Below are positions 8,599 to 18,284 of a stretch of 64,000 nucleotides of DNA, in pieces. The DNA comes from Winogradskyella sediminis (GTDB lineage Bacteria; Bacteroidota; Bacteroidia; Flavobacteriales; Flavobacteriaceae). The stretch covers positions 630,023 through 694,022 of the forward strand of contig NZ_QUNH01000001.1 of the NCBI RefSeq assembly GCF_003387355.1, given 5' to 3'. The notes beneath the pieces were generated by a model, which was given only the letters and a program-made list of their open reading frames with translations, did no database searches and had not been told where the DNA came from. Position 1 is the stretch's first letter. Each line of letters begins with the position of its first letter. The translations under genes were made by a program, and so were the position numbers.

Positions 8599-10007
8599 TA
8601 TGCTTTTTCATCGCCTTTAAGGACATTAATAATAGTCTGACCAATAATTTTAAGGTCTAATAATAGCGACCAATTTTCTATATAAAAATTGTCGTATTTT
8701 ACTCTATTAATAATATCCTCGTCTCTTTTAATCTCTCCTCTATAGCCTTTAATTTGAGCTAAACCAGTGATACCTGGTTTTACATTATGTCTATAGATAA
8801 AATTATACTTGTTAATTTTCTTAGAATAATCGTCGGTATAGGTTAACATATGTGGTCTTGGACCCACAACAGACATTTCACCCTTTAATACATTTACAAA
8901 CTGTGGTAACTCATCAATACTTGTTCGTCTAATAAATTTACCTATCGTAGTCACACGCGTATCATTTTGTCTTACGTAAGTACCTTTAGACTCTTGGGTT
9001 GTGGTAAGAGACCTATATTTATAGCAATAGAATGCTTTGTAATTAATACCTGTTCGTTTATGCTTATAAAACAATGGTCCTTTAGACTCTAACTTAATTA
9101 AAACAAACAAAATAATAGAAATCACAGGTAATATAAAAATGATTATTAGCAGAGCAAAAACAATGTCAAATACACGTTTAATAAATTTGTTTACTTCATT
9201 GTTGAGAGCAACCTCTTGTATAGATAATACAGGAATGTAATTGTAATAATCAGTTTTATAACGTTTATTGATTAGCTTTTTAGTATTAGGAATAAACTTA
9301 ATGTTACAGTGATTTATATTAGCATATCTTACATATTCATTGAGTTCTTTCTCTGACAGATCAGCAATTGAACAGTATATTTCATCTATATTATCATTAT
9401 TCTTCGCTAAATAAGTAAAACTATCTTCAATATCTCCTGAATTATTTTCATCTTGAGTATTGCTAAACACAGCCTTTATATTATAACCTAATTCTTTCTT
9501 TTCTCTAAATATTTTCTTTAATGCATTAACACTTTCTCCATCTCCTATGACAATAATATTTCTTAAATTTCCTTTGAGATATACCCTAATACTTTTTAAA
9601 ATATAATAGCTTAATAGTTTTACAAAGCTTATAGCTAAAAATGTATATATAAGATAATTAAGCGTTACTGAAACTTCTATATTTATACTTCTAAAAAATC
9701 CTTCAAACGCATAAACCAGTATACTGTAAACAAAAAATTGTTTTAAAATTAAGGAAAGGATATTTAACAACGACGTGTACCGATAGACCTTATAAAAATT
9801 TATAAAATGTGTAGATAAAAGCCAAAAAACTATAGAATAAAAGAGATATAAAATATTTTTATTATTGAAGAATTCGTAAGAGAAAAAATATAATTCTTGG
9901 CTATTAAAATTTAATAAATAGAATGCAAGACAGTTTATAATAAAGAGATCATAAACAATCAAAAACGGCCTTAAAATCCATGAATATCTTCCTCTTATAA
10001 ATTCCAT
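8595..10007 (-). CDS. Initiating sugar-phosphate transferase (polyprenyl glycosylphosphotransferase, WbaP/WcaJ type), copy 1
   Basis: 470 residues. The first ~145 hold about four membrane helices, followed by a nucleotide-binding-like cytoplasmic domain (IVIGDGESVNALKKI). After a re-entrant helix starting KRVFDIVFALLIIIF comes the catalytic domain with SIDELPQFVNVLKGEMSVVGPRP and KPGITGLAQIKGYRGEI. Such enzymes move a sugar-1-phosphate from a UDP-sugar to undecaprenyl phosphate, the first membrane step of capsule or O-antigen synthesis. It is a paralogue of the gene at 10095-11438, with the same domain order and nearly the same C-terminal ending (KGDEKAY versus KGEDKAY). Confidence 0.92.
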   Translation of the reverse strand: MEFIRGRYSWILRPFLIVYDLFIINCLAFYLLNFNSQELYFFSYEFFNNKNILYLFYSIVFWLLSTHFINFYKVYRYTSLLNILSLILKQFFVYSILVYAFEGFFRSINIEVSVTLNYLIYTFLAISFVKLLSYYILKSIRVYLKGNLRNIIVIGDGESVNALKKIFREKKELGYNIKAVFSNTQDENNSGDIEDSFTYLAKNNDNIDEIYCSIADLSEKELNEYVRYANINHCNIKFIPNTKKLINKRYKTDYYNYIPVLSIQEVALNNEVNKFIKRVFDIVFALLIIIFILPVISIILFVLIKLESKGPLFYKHKRTGINYKAFYCYKYRSLTTTQESKGTYVRQNDTRVTTIGKFIRRTSIDELPQFVNVLKGEMSVVGPRPHMLTYTDDYSKKINKYNFIYRHNVKPGITGLAQIKGYRGEIKRDEDIINRVKYDNFYIENWSLLLDLKIIGQTIINVLKGDEKAY

Positions 10008-10094
10008 ATCTATTTAATCGTCTTAAGACTTCATTAAAGCGGTTTTAAATGAAGCTTAATTAAAATCACCTCATCAATGTTTAGTGTGTTATGA

Positions 10095-11438
10095 TTAATA
10101 TGCTTTATCTTCTCCTTTAAAAATGTTTAAAACCGTTTGACCAATAATATTTATATCTAATAAAAGAGACCAATTTTCAATGTAAAAAATATCGTATTTT
10201 GTTCTGTTTACGATATCATCTCTAGTTTCAATCTCGCCTCTATATCCACGGACTTGAGCTAAACCTGTAATACCAGGCTTAACATAGTGTCTTACCATAT
10301 ATTTTGATATTTTAGTACCATACATCTCATTTTGTCTCCACAGATGAGGCCTTGGACCTACTACAGACATAGAGCCAAAAAGTACATTAAAAAACTGTGG
10401 TAATTCATCTATGCTCGTTTTACGAATAAACTTGCCCACTCGTGTTACCCTAGCATCATTTCGAGTTGCTGATTCCTCTGTCGTTGAATTTACTGTCATG
10501 GATCTAAACTTATAGCACAAAAAGCCCTTTTCTTTAATTCCTGGTCTATTTTGATGAAAAAATATAGGGCCTTTACTTTCTAAAACAATTATTAAACCGA
10601 CGATAGGAATGAGCCAAGACAATAAAAAGCAGATTATAAATAACGCAAAAACAATATCAAAAAGGCGTTTAAATCCACTTTTAAGAGGATCTTCTAATGG
10701 AATTTGCCTTAAGGATACAACGGGAGTTATATCATAATAATTTAAGTGAAGATTCTTCGCAAAGAGCCCTTTATTATCTGGAATAAATTTTAAAGTTTTA
10801 TAATTAGTATCGCAAAACTCAATAAATTCTTTTATGCTATTATTAGATAACTCTTTAATAGAACAGTAAACTTCATCGATATTATGTAATAGAATATACT
10901 CAAAGCTCTCACTTACAGAACCTAATTTATTAGAATCTGATGAATCTGTAAAGAATCCCTTAAACCTGTAGCCAAATCCAACTTCTTTATTAAAAAATTC
11001 CTGAAGCTTTTTAGTAGAACGATTTGCACCTATTATTACAACTTGTTTGTAATTACTTCCGGTAATGGATCTGTATTTTCTGAAAAGAAAAAACAAAGAA
11101 ATCCTCCAAAAATTAAGTATTAGAAAAATTAAAACAAAAAACTTTAAAACGATGCGAGGGCCGATACTTGCATCTATAATGTATAAGAAAGATAATATTG
11201 CCAGAGTAAATAAAAAAATCTGTTTAAAAAGTAAAGAAATTATTCTTATCAGTTTTGTAAATCTATAAACCTCATAAAATGAAAAAGAGATGGATAAAAT
11301 AAACCAAAAAGAAACAAAACAAGTGATATAGATTAAATTACTCGTTAAAAAGAAGTATGACAGCAACGAAATAATCAATAAATCTAAGACGTAAAGCGCT
11401 GGTCTTATTAAGTATGAAAATCTTCCTTTTTTAATCAT
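10095..11438 (-). CDS. Initiating sugar-phosphate transferase, copy 2 (paralogue)
   Basis: About 447 residues from the ATG at 11438 (MIKKGRFSYLIRP), which aligns with the start of copy 1; an ATG at 11465 would add nine residues with no counterpart. It has four N-terminal membrane helices, a Rossmann-like middle part (VVIIGANRSTKKLQEF) and the catalytic domain with KRLFDIVFALF, SIDELPQFFNVLFGSMSVVG and KPGITGLAQVRGYRGEI. An 87-base spacer separates it from copy 1. The two may use different donor sugars, or one may be redundant; the sequence does not decide. Confidence 0.9.
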   Translation of the reverse strand: MIKKGRFSYLIRPALYVLDLLIISLLSYFFLTSNLIYITCFVSFWFILSISFSFYEVYRFTKLIRIISLLFKQIFLFTLAILSFLYIIDASIGPRIVLKFFVLIFLILNFWRISLFFLFRKYRSITGSNYKQVVIIGANRSTKKLQEFFNKEVGFGYRFKGFFTDSSDSNKLGSVSESFEYILLHNIDEVYCSIKELSNNSIKEFIEFCDTNYKTLKFIPDNKGLFAKNLHLNYYDITPVVSLRQIPLEDPLKSGFKRLFDIVFALFIICFLLSWLIPIVGLIIVLESKGPIFFHQNRPGIKEKGFLCYKFRSMTVNSTTEESATRNDARVTRVGKFIRKTSIDELPQFFNVLFGSMSVVGPRPHLWRQNEMYGTKISKYMVRHYVKPGITGLAQVRGYRGEIETRDDIVNRTKYDIFYIENWSLLLDINIIGQTVLNIFKGEDKAY

Positions 11439-11510
11439 GAATAATCTATCGCAATTGATGAGCAAATATAAATATTCCGATTGATTTATTTTAGGCTCAG
11501 TGCATTATTG

Positions 11511-12647
11511 TTATTTACGACAGTAACTTAAATATAAATGTTCTAATGCCTTTATATTATTATCTAAATTGAACCTTTCATTAAAAATTTTTTGAGAATT
11601 ATCTTCAAAATTTAATCGTTTCGAATCGTTTTTAATTAACTCTATTATTCTGTTACTCATTAAGACAACAGCATCTAAGTCTAATAAAAAACCATTTTTT
11701 TGATCTGTTACTAAATCTCTATTGCCGTCACAATCCGTTGCCACAATGGCCTTAGATAATGATAAGCTTTCAATAACCGCATATGGTAAGCCTTCGTAAC
11801 GTGCCGTAGAAATATATAGTTTTGATTTAGAAATGATATGAAATATCTTTTCACGCTCAATCCATTCAATCATGGTTGTGTTAGACTCTAAACCGTACTT
11901 TTTAATAAGTCGTTTAACATTTTCGGTATTTGGACTAACGAGTCCCACACCCATAATAACTAGATGAATATCTGGTATTTCTTTTACTATTTCTCGTAAG
12001 ACTTCGATCATCATTTCAATGTTCTTTTGATACGATGGTCTTCCGACCGTACAAATATATTCAGAGGGAAGGTTGTAACTAGATAAATCACTAAACTTCG
12101 GATTGAGTACAACTGGAGAAATACAATTATTAAAAAGTGCTGTTTTCGATCTTTTATATTTTACTTCATTTAATCCTCTTTCTAATTCTGAATTAGATGA
12201 TGCTAGTAATATTGAATTTCTATTTTTAAGAATGCGCTCTATAAAGACTAAAAAGTGCCGTTTTAGACGATTCTTGGTACTTAAAAAAGAATACGCTTGC
12301 GGAGTGTGTAAAACTTTAATTCCATCAATAAAAAAACCTATTGTATTACCTATTAATCCGCCCTTAGCACTATGTGCATGTATTAAGTCTGGTTTTTCTC
12401 TTTTTACAATTTTATAAGCCTCAATTATAGATTTAAAATCTTTAACAAAGTGAATATCGCGTTCTATGGGAATTTTATACTCTTTAACAGCTGTATTTGT
12501 AGCATCTATAAAGTTAGAACTGTCTTTTGTACCATGTATTACAACATGCTCAAACTTTGAGGCATCCATAGCATTAATTAACACTCTAAGCGAAGTATCT
12601 ACACCTCCCACAGAGTGTAGAATATGAATAATTTTAATTTTCTTCAT
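11511..12647 (-). CDS. Glycosyltransferase family 4
   Basis: 378 residues with the GT-B pattern: IKIIHILHSVGGVDTSLRVL at the N-terminus, DLIHAHSAKGGLIGN in the acceptor domain, CTVGRPSYQKNIEMMIEVL at the start of the donor domain, and ARYEGLPYAVIESLSLSKAI with the conserved E-x7-E-like acidic pair. It most likely adds one sugar of the repeat unit on the cytoplasmic face; linkage and donor are unknown. Its start overlaps the end of the upstream polymerase-like gene by 14 bases, so the two are probably translated together. Confidence 0.87.
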   Translation of the reverse strand: MKKIKIIHILHSVGGVDTSLRVLINAMDASKFEHVVIHGTKDSSNFIDATNTAVKEYKIPIERDIHFVKDFKSIIEAYKIVKREKPDLIHAHSAKGGLIGNTIGFFIDGIKVLHTPQAYSFLSTKNRLKRHFLVFIERILKNRNSILLASSNSELERGLNEVKYKRSKTALFNNCISPVVLNPKFSDLSSYNLPSEYICTVGRPSYQKNIEMMIEVLREIVKEIPDIHLVIMGVGLVSPNTENVKRLIKKYGLESNTTMIEWIEREKIFHIISKSKLYISTARYEGLPYAVIESLSLSKAIVATDCDGNRDLVTDQKNGFLLDLDAVVLMSNRIIELIKNDSKRLNFEDNSQKIFNERFNLDNNIKALEHLYLSYCRK

Positions 12648-13860
12648 TATGACAATTTAAACACCTCACTGCTTCTGGATTTCTAGAGATTAAAATTAAT
12701 ACCATAGCAAACAAATAAACGCCAACCTGTCTATGAAAACAGTTTTCTACAAGAAAGACAAATATAAATGTAAGTATAATGGAGACATTGATTCTATCTT
12801 TTCTATTTCGATACAAACTTACTATTAAAAATACAGTAAAAAGAGAGCAACCTATAAAACCTATAGATATTAAAACATCAAAAAATTGATTATGTGTGTT
12901 ATACTTTGTTTTTAAAAACCATTTTCTTTTAGTAAGGTCTTCAATAGACGTAGAATAACAATTCTCAAGAGCTCTATTTGTTCGTTTAAACGAACCATAA
13001 CCAAAAACTTTTTCAGTTATAGATTGTTCATTAAATATAGTGTATACACAGCTCCAAATCTCAACTCTAGGTTCCCATTTTTTAAAATTTTCAATAAAAG
13101 TGGACTGTTTATTATTATATAAAAATCTATGTTTCAGGTTTTCATTTAACATAAACGAAGCGCTTAACACTACAGAACTTAAAACTATACCTACGAGTAG
13201 GATTTTATATTTTCTTAGAATGATTAAATTATAAATTCCGATAAAAACTAGTGAAAGTAGTGCCATACGAGCTGAAACTAACAAAATAAAAAAAACAACC
13301 ATTATACAGTTAGCGATAAGGAATGCCTTTTTTGTTTTATTTGATGTTCTAATTAAATCAAGTGAAAACACAAAACTAAGCACTGCCATAAGCGCCAAAT
13401 AAATTCGTTCAGTAATTAAAACCTCAGTAACAATGCCACCTTCCGAAAAATTAAAGTCTGAAGTTTTAAGGATATACCCACAGATATTAAATACAGATAT
13501 GAGAATGGCGACCAAAACCCCTAAAATAAACGAAAACTTTACATTTAAGTTGATATTTATTGGTAAATAGAGTAAGTAAATAACAATAATTATTAATAAC
13601 TTTTCAACAATAAATATGTTTTCTATTAAACTTTGAGTCCATAAAATATTAATAATAAGATAGCCAAGAAACGCTAAAAAAGTAATGAAAATAGAATTTT
13701 TACATGGTTTAAAATCTGTTTTCTTAATAACAAAAAAATATAGAGAACCAAGTAATATTAATATGATATTAGGCACTACCCTTAATTCTCCTTCTAGTGG
13801 TAAAAAGAAAATTAAAAAACAGAATAAATATTCGTAATATTTAATAATGATATTTTTCAA
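12634..13860 (-). CDS. O-antigen polymerase/ligase-like membrane protein (Wzy/WaaL superfamily), copy B
   Basis: 408 residues with ten or more hydrophobic segments and a large hydrophilic loop near residues 235-315 (GYGSFKRTNRALENCYSTS and NTHNQFFDVLISIGFIG), the loop arrangement of Wzy polymerases and WaaL ligases. The H-N-x-F pattern in that loop is typical of the superfamily. Such proteins join lipid-linked repeat units, or pass the glycan to its final acceptor, at the periplasmic face. It overlaps GT2 upstream by 4 bases and GT4 downstream by 14. Whether this one or the protein at 14644-16044 is the polymerase is not decidable from sequence. Confidence 0.8.
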   Translation of the reverse strand: MKNIIIKYYEYLFCFLIFFLPLEGELRVVPNIILILLGSLYFFVIKKTDFKPCKNSIFITFLAFLGYLIINILWTQSLIENIFIVEKLLIIIVIYLLYLPININLNVKFSFILGVLVAILISVFNICGYILKTSDFNFSEGGIVTEVLITERIYLALMAVLSFVFSLDLIRTSNKTKKAFLIANCIMVVFFILLVSARMALLSLVFIGIYNLIILRKYKILLVGIVLSSVVLSASFMLNENLKHRFLYNNKQSTFIENFKKWEPRVEIWSCVYTIFNEQSITEKVFGYGSFKRTNRALENCYSTSIEDLTKRKWFLKTKYNTHNQFFDVLISIGFIGCSLFTVFLIVSLYRNRKDRINVSIILTFIFVFLVENCFHRQVGVYLFAMVLILISRNPEAVRCLNCHNEEN

Positions 13861-14651
13861 GCCCTAAAAATACGTTTAATATTATGACTTGTTTTTCGAG
13901 AAATAAAATAAAGCAAGACGTTTCTTACCAAACCATAAATCGGATAAAAACCAAACCTAAAGTTGTATAATATAACTCTAATTCTGCTTTTTACTTGTAA
14001 TTTTCTTTTTGTTGATGAAATAGACTTATCATCAATTACATAATTTAAAAGTGCCTCTGGTAAATTTTCAGATTTATAATTGTTTACTATTCTGAAAAAA
14101 AACGCATAATCCTCTGCAGCCTTATAGTTTGTAGGATAATATCCTACATTTTTTAAAATCGATTTTCTAAAAACAACAGATGGGTGAACAAACATACTGT
14201 TCGTAAACATTTTCTTTTTTATTTCATTATAACTTATAGGGTGTTTTAAAACATAAGATAGTTCTTTATCTGCATTAATGACATTTACCCATGTACCAAG
14301 TAAATAAGTGTCCTTATTGGTCTCTAAATACGATATTTGTTTTTTAAACCTATCTTTTATACAAAAATCACCGCTATCTAATCTACCAATATACTCGTAG
14401 TCCATGGATTCTATAAGTTCTAATCCTCTGTTTAGAGCAAATTCTATGCCTTTGTTCTCTTCTAAAATGTCTAAAAATATTTTTCCGTGCTGATAAAAAT
14501 TCTCTAATTCCGATTTTACAGGAACGCTACTTTTACTACCATCATCCACGATTAAAATATCGACATTAATGCTTTCATTAATAGATTTAATTGACAGGAT
14601 TAAATCTTCAAAATTATTATAATGCGGAATTAAAACTATAATCTTAGTCAT
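13857..14651 (-). CDS. Glycosyltransferase family 2
   Basis: 264 residues of GT-A fold. The N-terminus IIVLIPHYNNFEDLILSIKS is followed by ILIVDDGSKSS, which binds the nucleotide, and YIGRLDSGDF has the metal-binding D-x-D-like motif (DSGD). AAEDYAFFFRI carries the ED pair that usually supplies the catalytic base. The basic C-terminal tail has one hydrophobic stretch (YPIYGLVRNVLLYFI). It probably adds a sugar to the lipid-linked repeat unit. Its ends overlap both neighbours by 4-8 bases, marking a tightly packed operon. Confidence 0.87.
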   Translation of the reverse strand: MTKIIVLIPHYNNFEDLILSIKSINESINVDILIVDDGSKSSVPVKSELENFYQHGKIFLDILEENKGIEFALNRGLELIESMDYEYIGRLDSGDFCIKDRFKKQISYLETNKDTYLLGTWVNVINADKELSYVLKHPISYNEIKKKMFTNSMFVHPSVVFRKSILKNVGYYPTNYKAAEDYAFFFRIVNNYKSENLPEALLNYVIDDKSISSTKRKLQVKSRIRVILYNFRFGFYPIYGLVRNVLLYFISRKTSHNIKRIFRA

Positions 14652-16044
14652 TTTTCTCTTTTTTTAGCATAATTAATATTGCCAAGCAAATCCAAAATCC
14701 ATAAAGTCTAAATGAATCTATTTGCAGCCAATTTAAAAAATAACCAAAGAAACTAATGATTAATGCTATAACAATATAGTTGTATCTTTTAATGGTTTTA
14801 TAATAGATAAATATCCTCTTAATAATAACATATAAAAAAAGTGAAAAACCTATAAAACCTACGATACCTGTTTCTGTTAGTATCCGTAAATACATATTAT
14901 ATCCTGGTGGAAAAGATTTCACCTCTTCATTTAAATACATGGTTTTAAACTCATAGTTGTGTTTTAATGCCCAATCAGGATAATGATCTAATGCTTGAAA
15001 CGTTTGCTGTCCCCAACCAGTCCCGAAAACAGGATTTTCCTTAAATACTTGAAAATTCGCATATTGAATACCAAGCCTCGATTTATTAGAAACAGCATTC
15101 TCTGATGATTTAAACTCTAAATTATTCGCAAAATTCAAAGCCTCTATTCGTTCTTCAATACTAGAGGCAATTTCTTTTCCCTTAAAAACAACACCTAATA
15201 CCAAAACAACCATACCTAACATCATGGCTTTAGTGAAAAGTGTTTTAAATTTAGGATACTTATTATACGAATAATACACCCCAAAAACAATCTGAACTAT
15301 TATAATTACGAATGCTGTTCTTGACTTGGTTAAAAGTGCTAAAAGCACAACCATTAAAAAGGGTAAAAATCTCAATGGTTTTTTTGAAGTAAATATGTAA
15401 CTAAACATAAACCCAGATATCGTTAATAAATACGAGCTTAATGCAGGAGGTTCAAAAGTAGTAGACGACACCCTTCCTAGTCTAAAATCTAAATAGATAT
15501 CCACAAACGGCAGATAATCAAATAGTTTTACAACAGGAATTAATTCTTTTAGATTAAAAGTTATAATAATAAACTCTATTATTCCACAACTAAATACGAT
15601 TATAAAACTTATAAAAAATATTTTTCTTAGCATAAAGAAAAACTTACTTACACCATATTCTCTACATACATTTATAAAGACAATAAAGAAAACAACACTT
15701 ATCATTAAAAGAGATAACAGCTGCCTTATAAATCTATTTATTCCTGTAGTTTGCTTAAAATAATAATCTAAAATATGGGGTAAGTTAATTATAGTTGCAA
15801 GTCCCAACAAGAGACAAAATATTAAGAATAAATTATACTCTAAAGACTTTAATGGTATATATATCTTACCTTTTAATAAACTATAGAATATTAGAAATAA
15901 AAATGATATAAGAAAAAATATTGGTGATGAATCTGAGCTATATTCCCCAAGGAACCCAAGCCATTTCGGGATTTGAGAGTTAAACGGAAGAAAAAAAACT
16001 CCTAAAACAAAAAAGAAAATGTAGGCTTTTTTAACCATATTCAT
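14644..16044 (-). CDS. O-antigen ligase/polymerase family membrane protein (PF04932-like), copy A
   Basis: 466 residues with roughly 11-12 membrane segments. The periplasmic loop near residues 335-395 contains FGTGWGQQTFQALDHYPDW, the G-x-G-W pattern typical of PF04932 proteins, followed by NMYLRILTETGIVGFIG. It either polymerises repeat units or transfers the glycan to an acceptor. A second protein of the same superfamily lies two genes downstream, so the pair may be polymerase and ligase. It starts 7 bases after the sulfotransferase stop. Confidence 0.85.
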   Translation of the reverse strand: MNMVKKAYIFFFVLGVFFLPFNSQIPKWLGFLGEYSSDSSPIFFLISFLFLIFYSLLKGKIYIPLKSLEYNLFLIFCLLLGLATIINLPHILDYYFKQTTGINRFIRQLLSLLMISVVFFIVFINVCREYGVSKFFFMLRKIFFISFIIVFSCGIIEFIIITFNLKELIPVVKLFDYLPFVDIYLDFRLGRVSSTTFEPPALSSYLLTISGFMFSYIFTSKKPLRFLPFLMVVLLALLTKSRTAFVIIIVQIVFGVYYSYNKYPKFKTLFTKAMMLGMVVLVLGVVFKGKEIASSIEERIEALNFANNLEFKSSENAVSNKSRLGIQYANFQVFKENPVFGTGWGQQTFQALDHYPDWALKHNYEFKTMYLNEEVKSFPPGYNMYLRILTETGIVGFIGFSLFLYVIIKRIFIYYKTIKRYNYIVIALIISFFGYFLNWLQIDSFRLYGFWICLAILIMLKKEKND

Positions 16045-16051
16045 TTAAAAT

Positions 16052-16969
16052 TTATTTCCAAGTTGATAGATCTCTTCCTAAAAATCTTTCAAGATTATCA
16101 ATATCCTCTCGGAAAAATGCATCCAATTCATTTTTGGTCTCTTTACTAATTATACTTTCATAATTTGTCTTGGCATTTTTTGTATTTGCATGAATGACAA
16201 AAAAGCGCAATTTGGCCCACCTTTCTTCGGAAAGAAAAACTCGTAGAACTTTTCTTATAAAGAAATTTCTAATAGGGCTATCACCAAATCCGATTTTTTG
16301 AATCCATTTATTTCTAATCTGCCCTGTATTGTTTAAGGTTCTAAACTCGGGTAAGAACGTATTATTAACGTCTAAAAAACTAAATAAATCTTTTACTACT
16401 TTTTCTGGATTTTCAGTTATATCTTCATAAAGTATAATATGTATTTGCTCTCTATTAACAATTTTAAGAAGCTCAGCAATTTGTTTATAATACAAACCGT
16501 GAGTTTTATATGTTAGCTCAGATAAAGTTCTAATATCACCCGTTTCAATTCTTTGGTCCTCCATATCGAAAGCCTCCTCAATAGGAAGATCTTCATAATT
16601 AAACTTTACTGCATAATTATAAGCAGATATAGCCCTTTCTATTGGATTTCTAAGAATTAATACAAACTTTGAGTCTGGATTAGCAATCTTAATTCTTTCT
16701 AAGGCTTCTTTAAAATAAATATAATGTACACTTCCTTGAAATATTATTTTTTCATCATTGTAAACCTCTTCGTAAAAACTAGACAATAAGTCCTTATTAC
16801 TGTAAAACTCCTTTCTTGTAAAGTATTCATAATCTTTAACAGATAAGGGAGCACAAATTTCTGGGTGTTGTGAAGCCCAATCATATATAGATGTTGTTGC
16901 ACATTTTTGCGCACCAATTAAAAATGTATTAGGTATTATTTTGTTATTAAAACTATTACTTTGAACCAT
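16052..16969 (-). CDS. PAPS-dependent sulfotransferase domain protein
   Basis: 305 residues, cytoplasmic. The 5'-phosphosulfate-binding loop is IGAQKCATTS at residues 18-27, including the family's catalytic Lys. The 3'-phosphate-binding segment is RNPIERAISAY at residues 107-117. This is the eukaryote-like heparan/NodH-type sulfotransferase family, which moves sulfate from PAPS to a hydroxyl or amino group of a sugar. Its place between the flippase and a polymerase-like gene suggests that the repeat unit is sulfated before export; that is inference. It overlaps the flippase gene upstream by 14 bases. Confidence 0.85.
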   Translation of the reverse strand: MVQSNSFNNKIIPNTFLIGAQKCATTSIYDWASQHPEICAPLSVKDYEYFTRKEFYSNKDLLSSFYEEVYNDEKIIFQGSVHYIYFKEALERIKIANPDSKFVLILRNPIERAISAYNYAVKFNYEDLPIEEAFDMEDQRIETGDIRTLSELTYKTHGLYYKQIAELLKIVNREQIHIILYEDITENPEKVVKDLFSFLDVNNTFLPEFRTLNNTGQIRNKWIQKIGFGDSPIRNFFIRKVLRVFLSEERWAKLRFFVIHANTKNAKTNYESIISKETKNELDAFFREDIDNLERFLGRDLSTWK

Positions 16970-18284
16970 AAAAAACTGATCTATTAATAAATAATAAAAT
17001 TTTATCCTTTTTGTAGATATAAATTACACCCGTTATATTCCAAACAATTAAACTAATCGACGTACTTATTGCTGCACCAACCATATCATAAACAGGAATT
17101 AGTGTTAAATTTAAAAGCACGTTAATAACTAATGTAACTAAAAGTATTCTCTGAAATACGAGTTGCCTTCCAGTCATGTTCAAATATACTCCAACTGACC
17201 CAGAAAAAACATTAATAATTTGACCTAATAAGATTATTATTAAAACATTACTAGAGTCTTGATAATTGTCCCCAAAAAAACTTAATACAAACTTGGGGAA
17301 AATCAGTAAAAGTAAGATTAATGGGAGAGTAAGTAGGAAATTTAACTTTATAGATTTGTTCATTAATTCTATCAAATCTCGTTTTTGTTCTGAAAAAAAC
17401 AATTTAGAAATTAAAGGAGAAATTATGGCATTGATAGACATTAAAACTATGCTTATTAAAAAAGAAACTCTCATAACAACGCCATAGTAAGCCACAATGT
17501 GATATTCATAATAATTTTTAAGCATTATAACATCTATACTTTGCATAATTAAAAGTGCCAAAAAACTAATTGTCATTGGTAAGGAAACCGATAAAATTTT
17601 CTTATAACTTATTCTAGTCTCTCCAACAGCTTTTTTAGATGTAATTTTTTTTAGTATAATTATAACATTGATACTTGTTATTATAGCCGTGAGGATAAAT
17701 GTTGCTATAAATAAATCTAAAAAAAGATCTTCCCTATCTAAATAGATTAAGATAATTACCACAACAAACAAAGTTCCAAATCTTAAAATATTTCTATAAA
17801 ATTCTGATTGTATTAGCTTTTTAAGTCCACGAACAACTTCATAATTTAATAAACTAATGGCATAAAAAAACAATCCAATAAATGCTTTTTCCAAAATCAC
17901 ATTTATTTGAATTTCCTTTAAATATTCAGAAATGAGCGGTTTAATTAAAAGATATATACTAATTAATACAGCACAAGAGATAATTAATATTTTTATTTTC
18001 TTTTTATAAATATTTACAACCTCTTGAAACTCGTTCTGAGCATCAAGCATTCCAGAAAACTGTAAAAAAGAACTATTCATACCCAATAAACTAATTGAGC
18101 CTAATACGACTAAAATAGAGTTTAGATAATTATATTTACCTACTAAATCTTCTTGGAAGTTGTTGGTTATTAATAAAAGCGTTGTAAAACTCAAAACAAC
18201 TCCAAATACCCTAATAGAAAGTACTTGAAAACTCTTATTTGCAAGATCGTTATCCTTAAGTCTTTTTAAGATACCTTTAACCAT
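16956..18284 (-). CDS. Oligosaccharide flippase, Wzx/MATE-like
   Basis: 442 residues with about 12-14 membrane helices in two halves, as in polysaccharide-transport (PST) flippases of the MOP superfamily. The first half starts NKSFQVLSIRVFGVVLSF; the middle has the conserved SVSLPMTISFLALLIMQSID and MLKNYYEYHIVAYYGVVMR segments. The role is to turn undecaprenyl-linked repeat units across the inner membrane. The gene is preceded by a 377-base gap, so it probably begins a separate transcript or follows a processing site within the locus. Confidence 0.85.
   Translation of the reverse strand: MVKGILKRLKDNDLANKSFQVLSIRVFGVVLSFTTLLLITNNFQEDLVGKYNYLNSILVVLGSISLLGMNSSFLQFSGMLDAQNEFQEVVNIYKKKIKILIISCAVLISIYLLIKPLISEYLKEIQINVILEKAFIGLFFYAISLLNYEVVRGLKKLIQSEFYRNILRFGTLFVVVIILIYLDREDLFLDLFIATFILTAIITSINVIIILKKITSKKAVGETRISYKKILSVSLPMTISFLALLIMQSIDVIMLKNYYEYHIVAYYGVVMRVSFLISIVLMSINAIISPLISKLFFSEQKRDLIELMNKSIKLNFLLTLPLILLLLIFPKFVLSFFGDNYQDSSNVLIIILLGQIINVFSGSVGVYLNMTGRQLVFQRILLVTLVINVLLNLTLIPVYDMVGAAISTSISLIVWNITGVIYIYKKDKILLFINRSVFYGSK

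Noticed and set aside
12103-12417. 104-codon ORF on the + strand opposite the GT4 gene
   Set aside because: Antisense shadow; no recognisable family and the GT4 reading is well supported.
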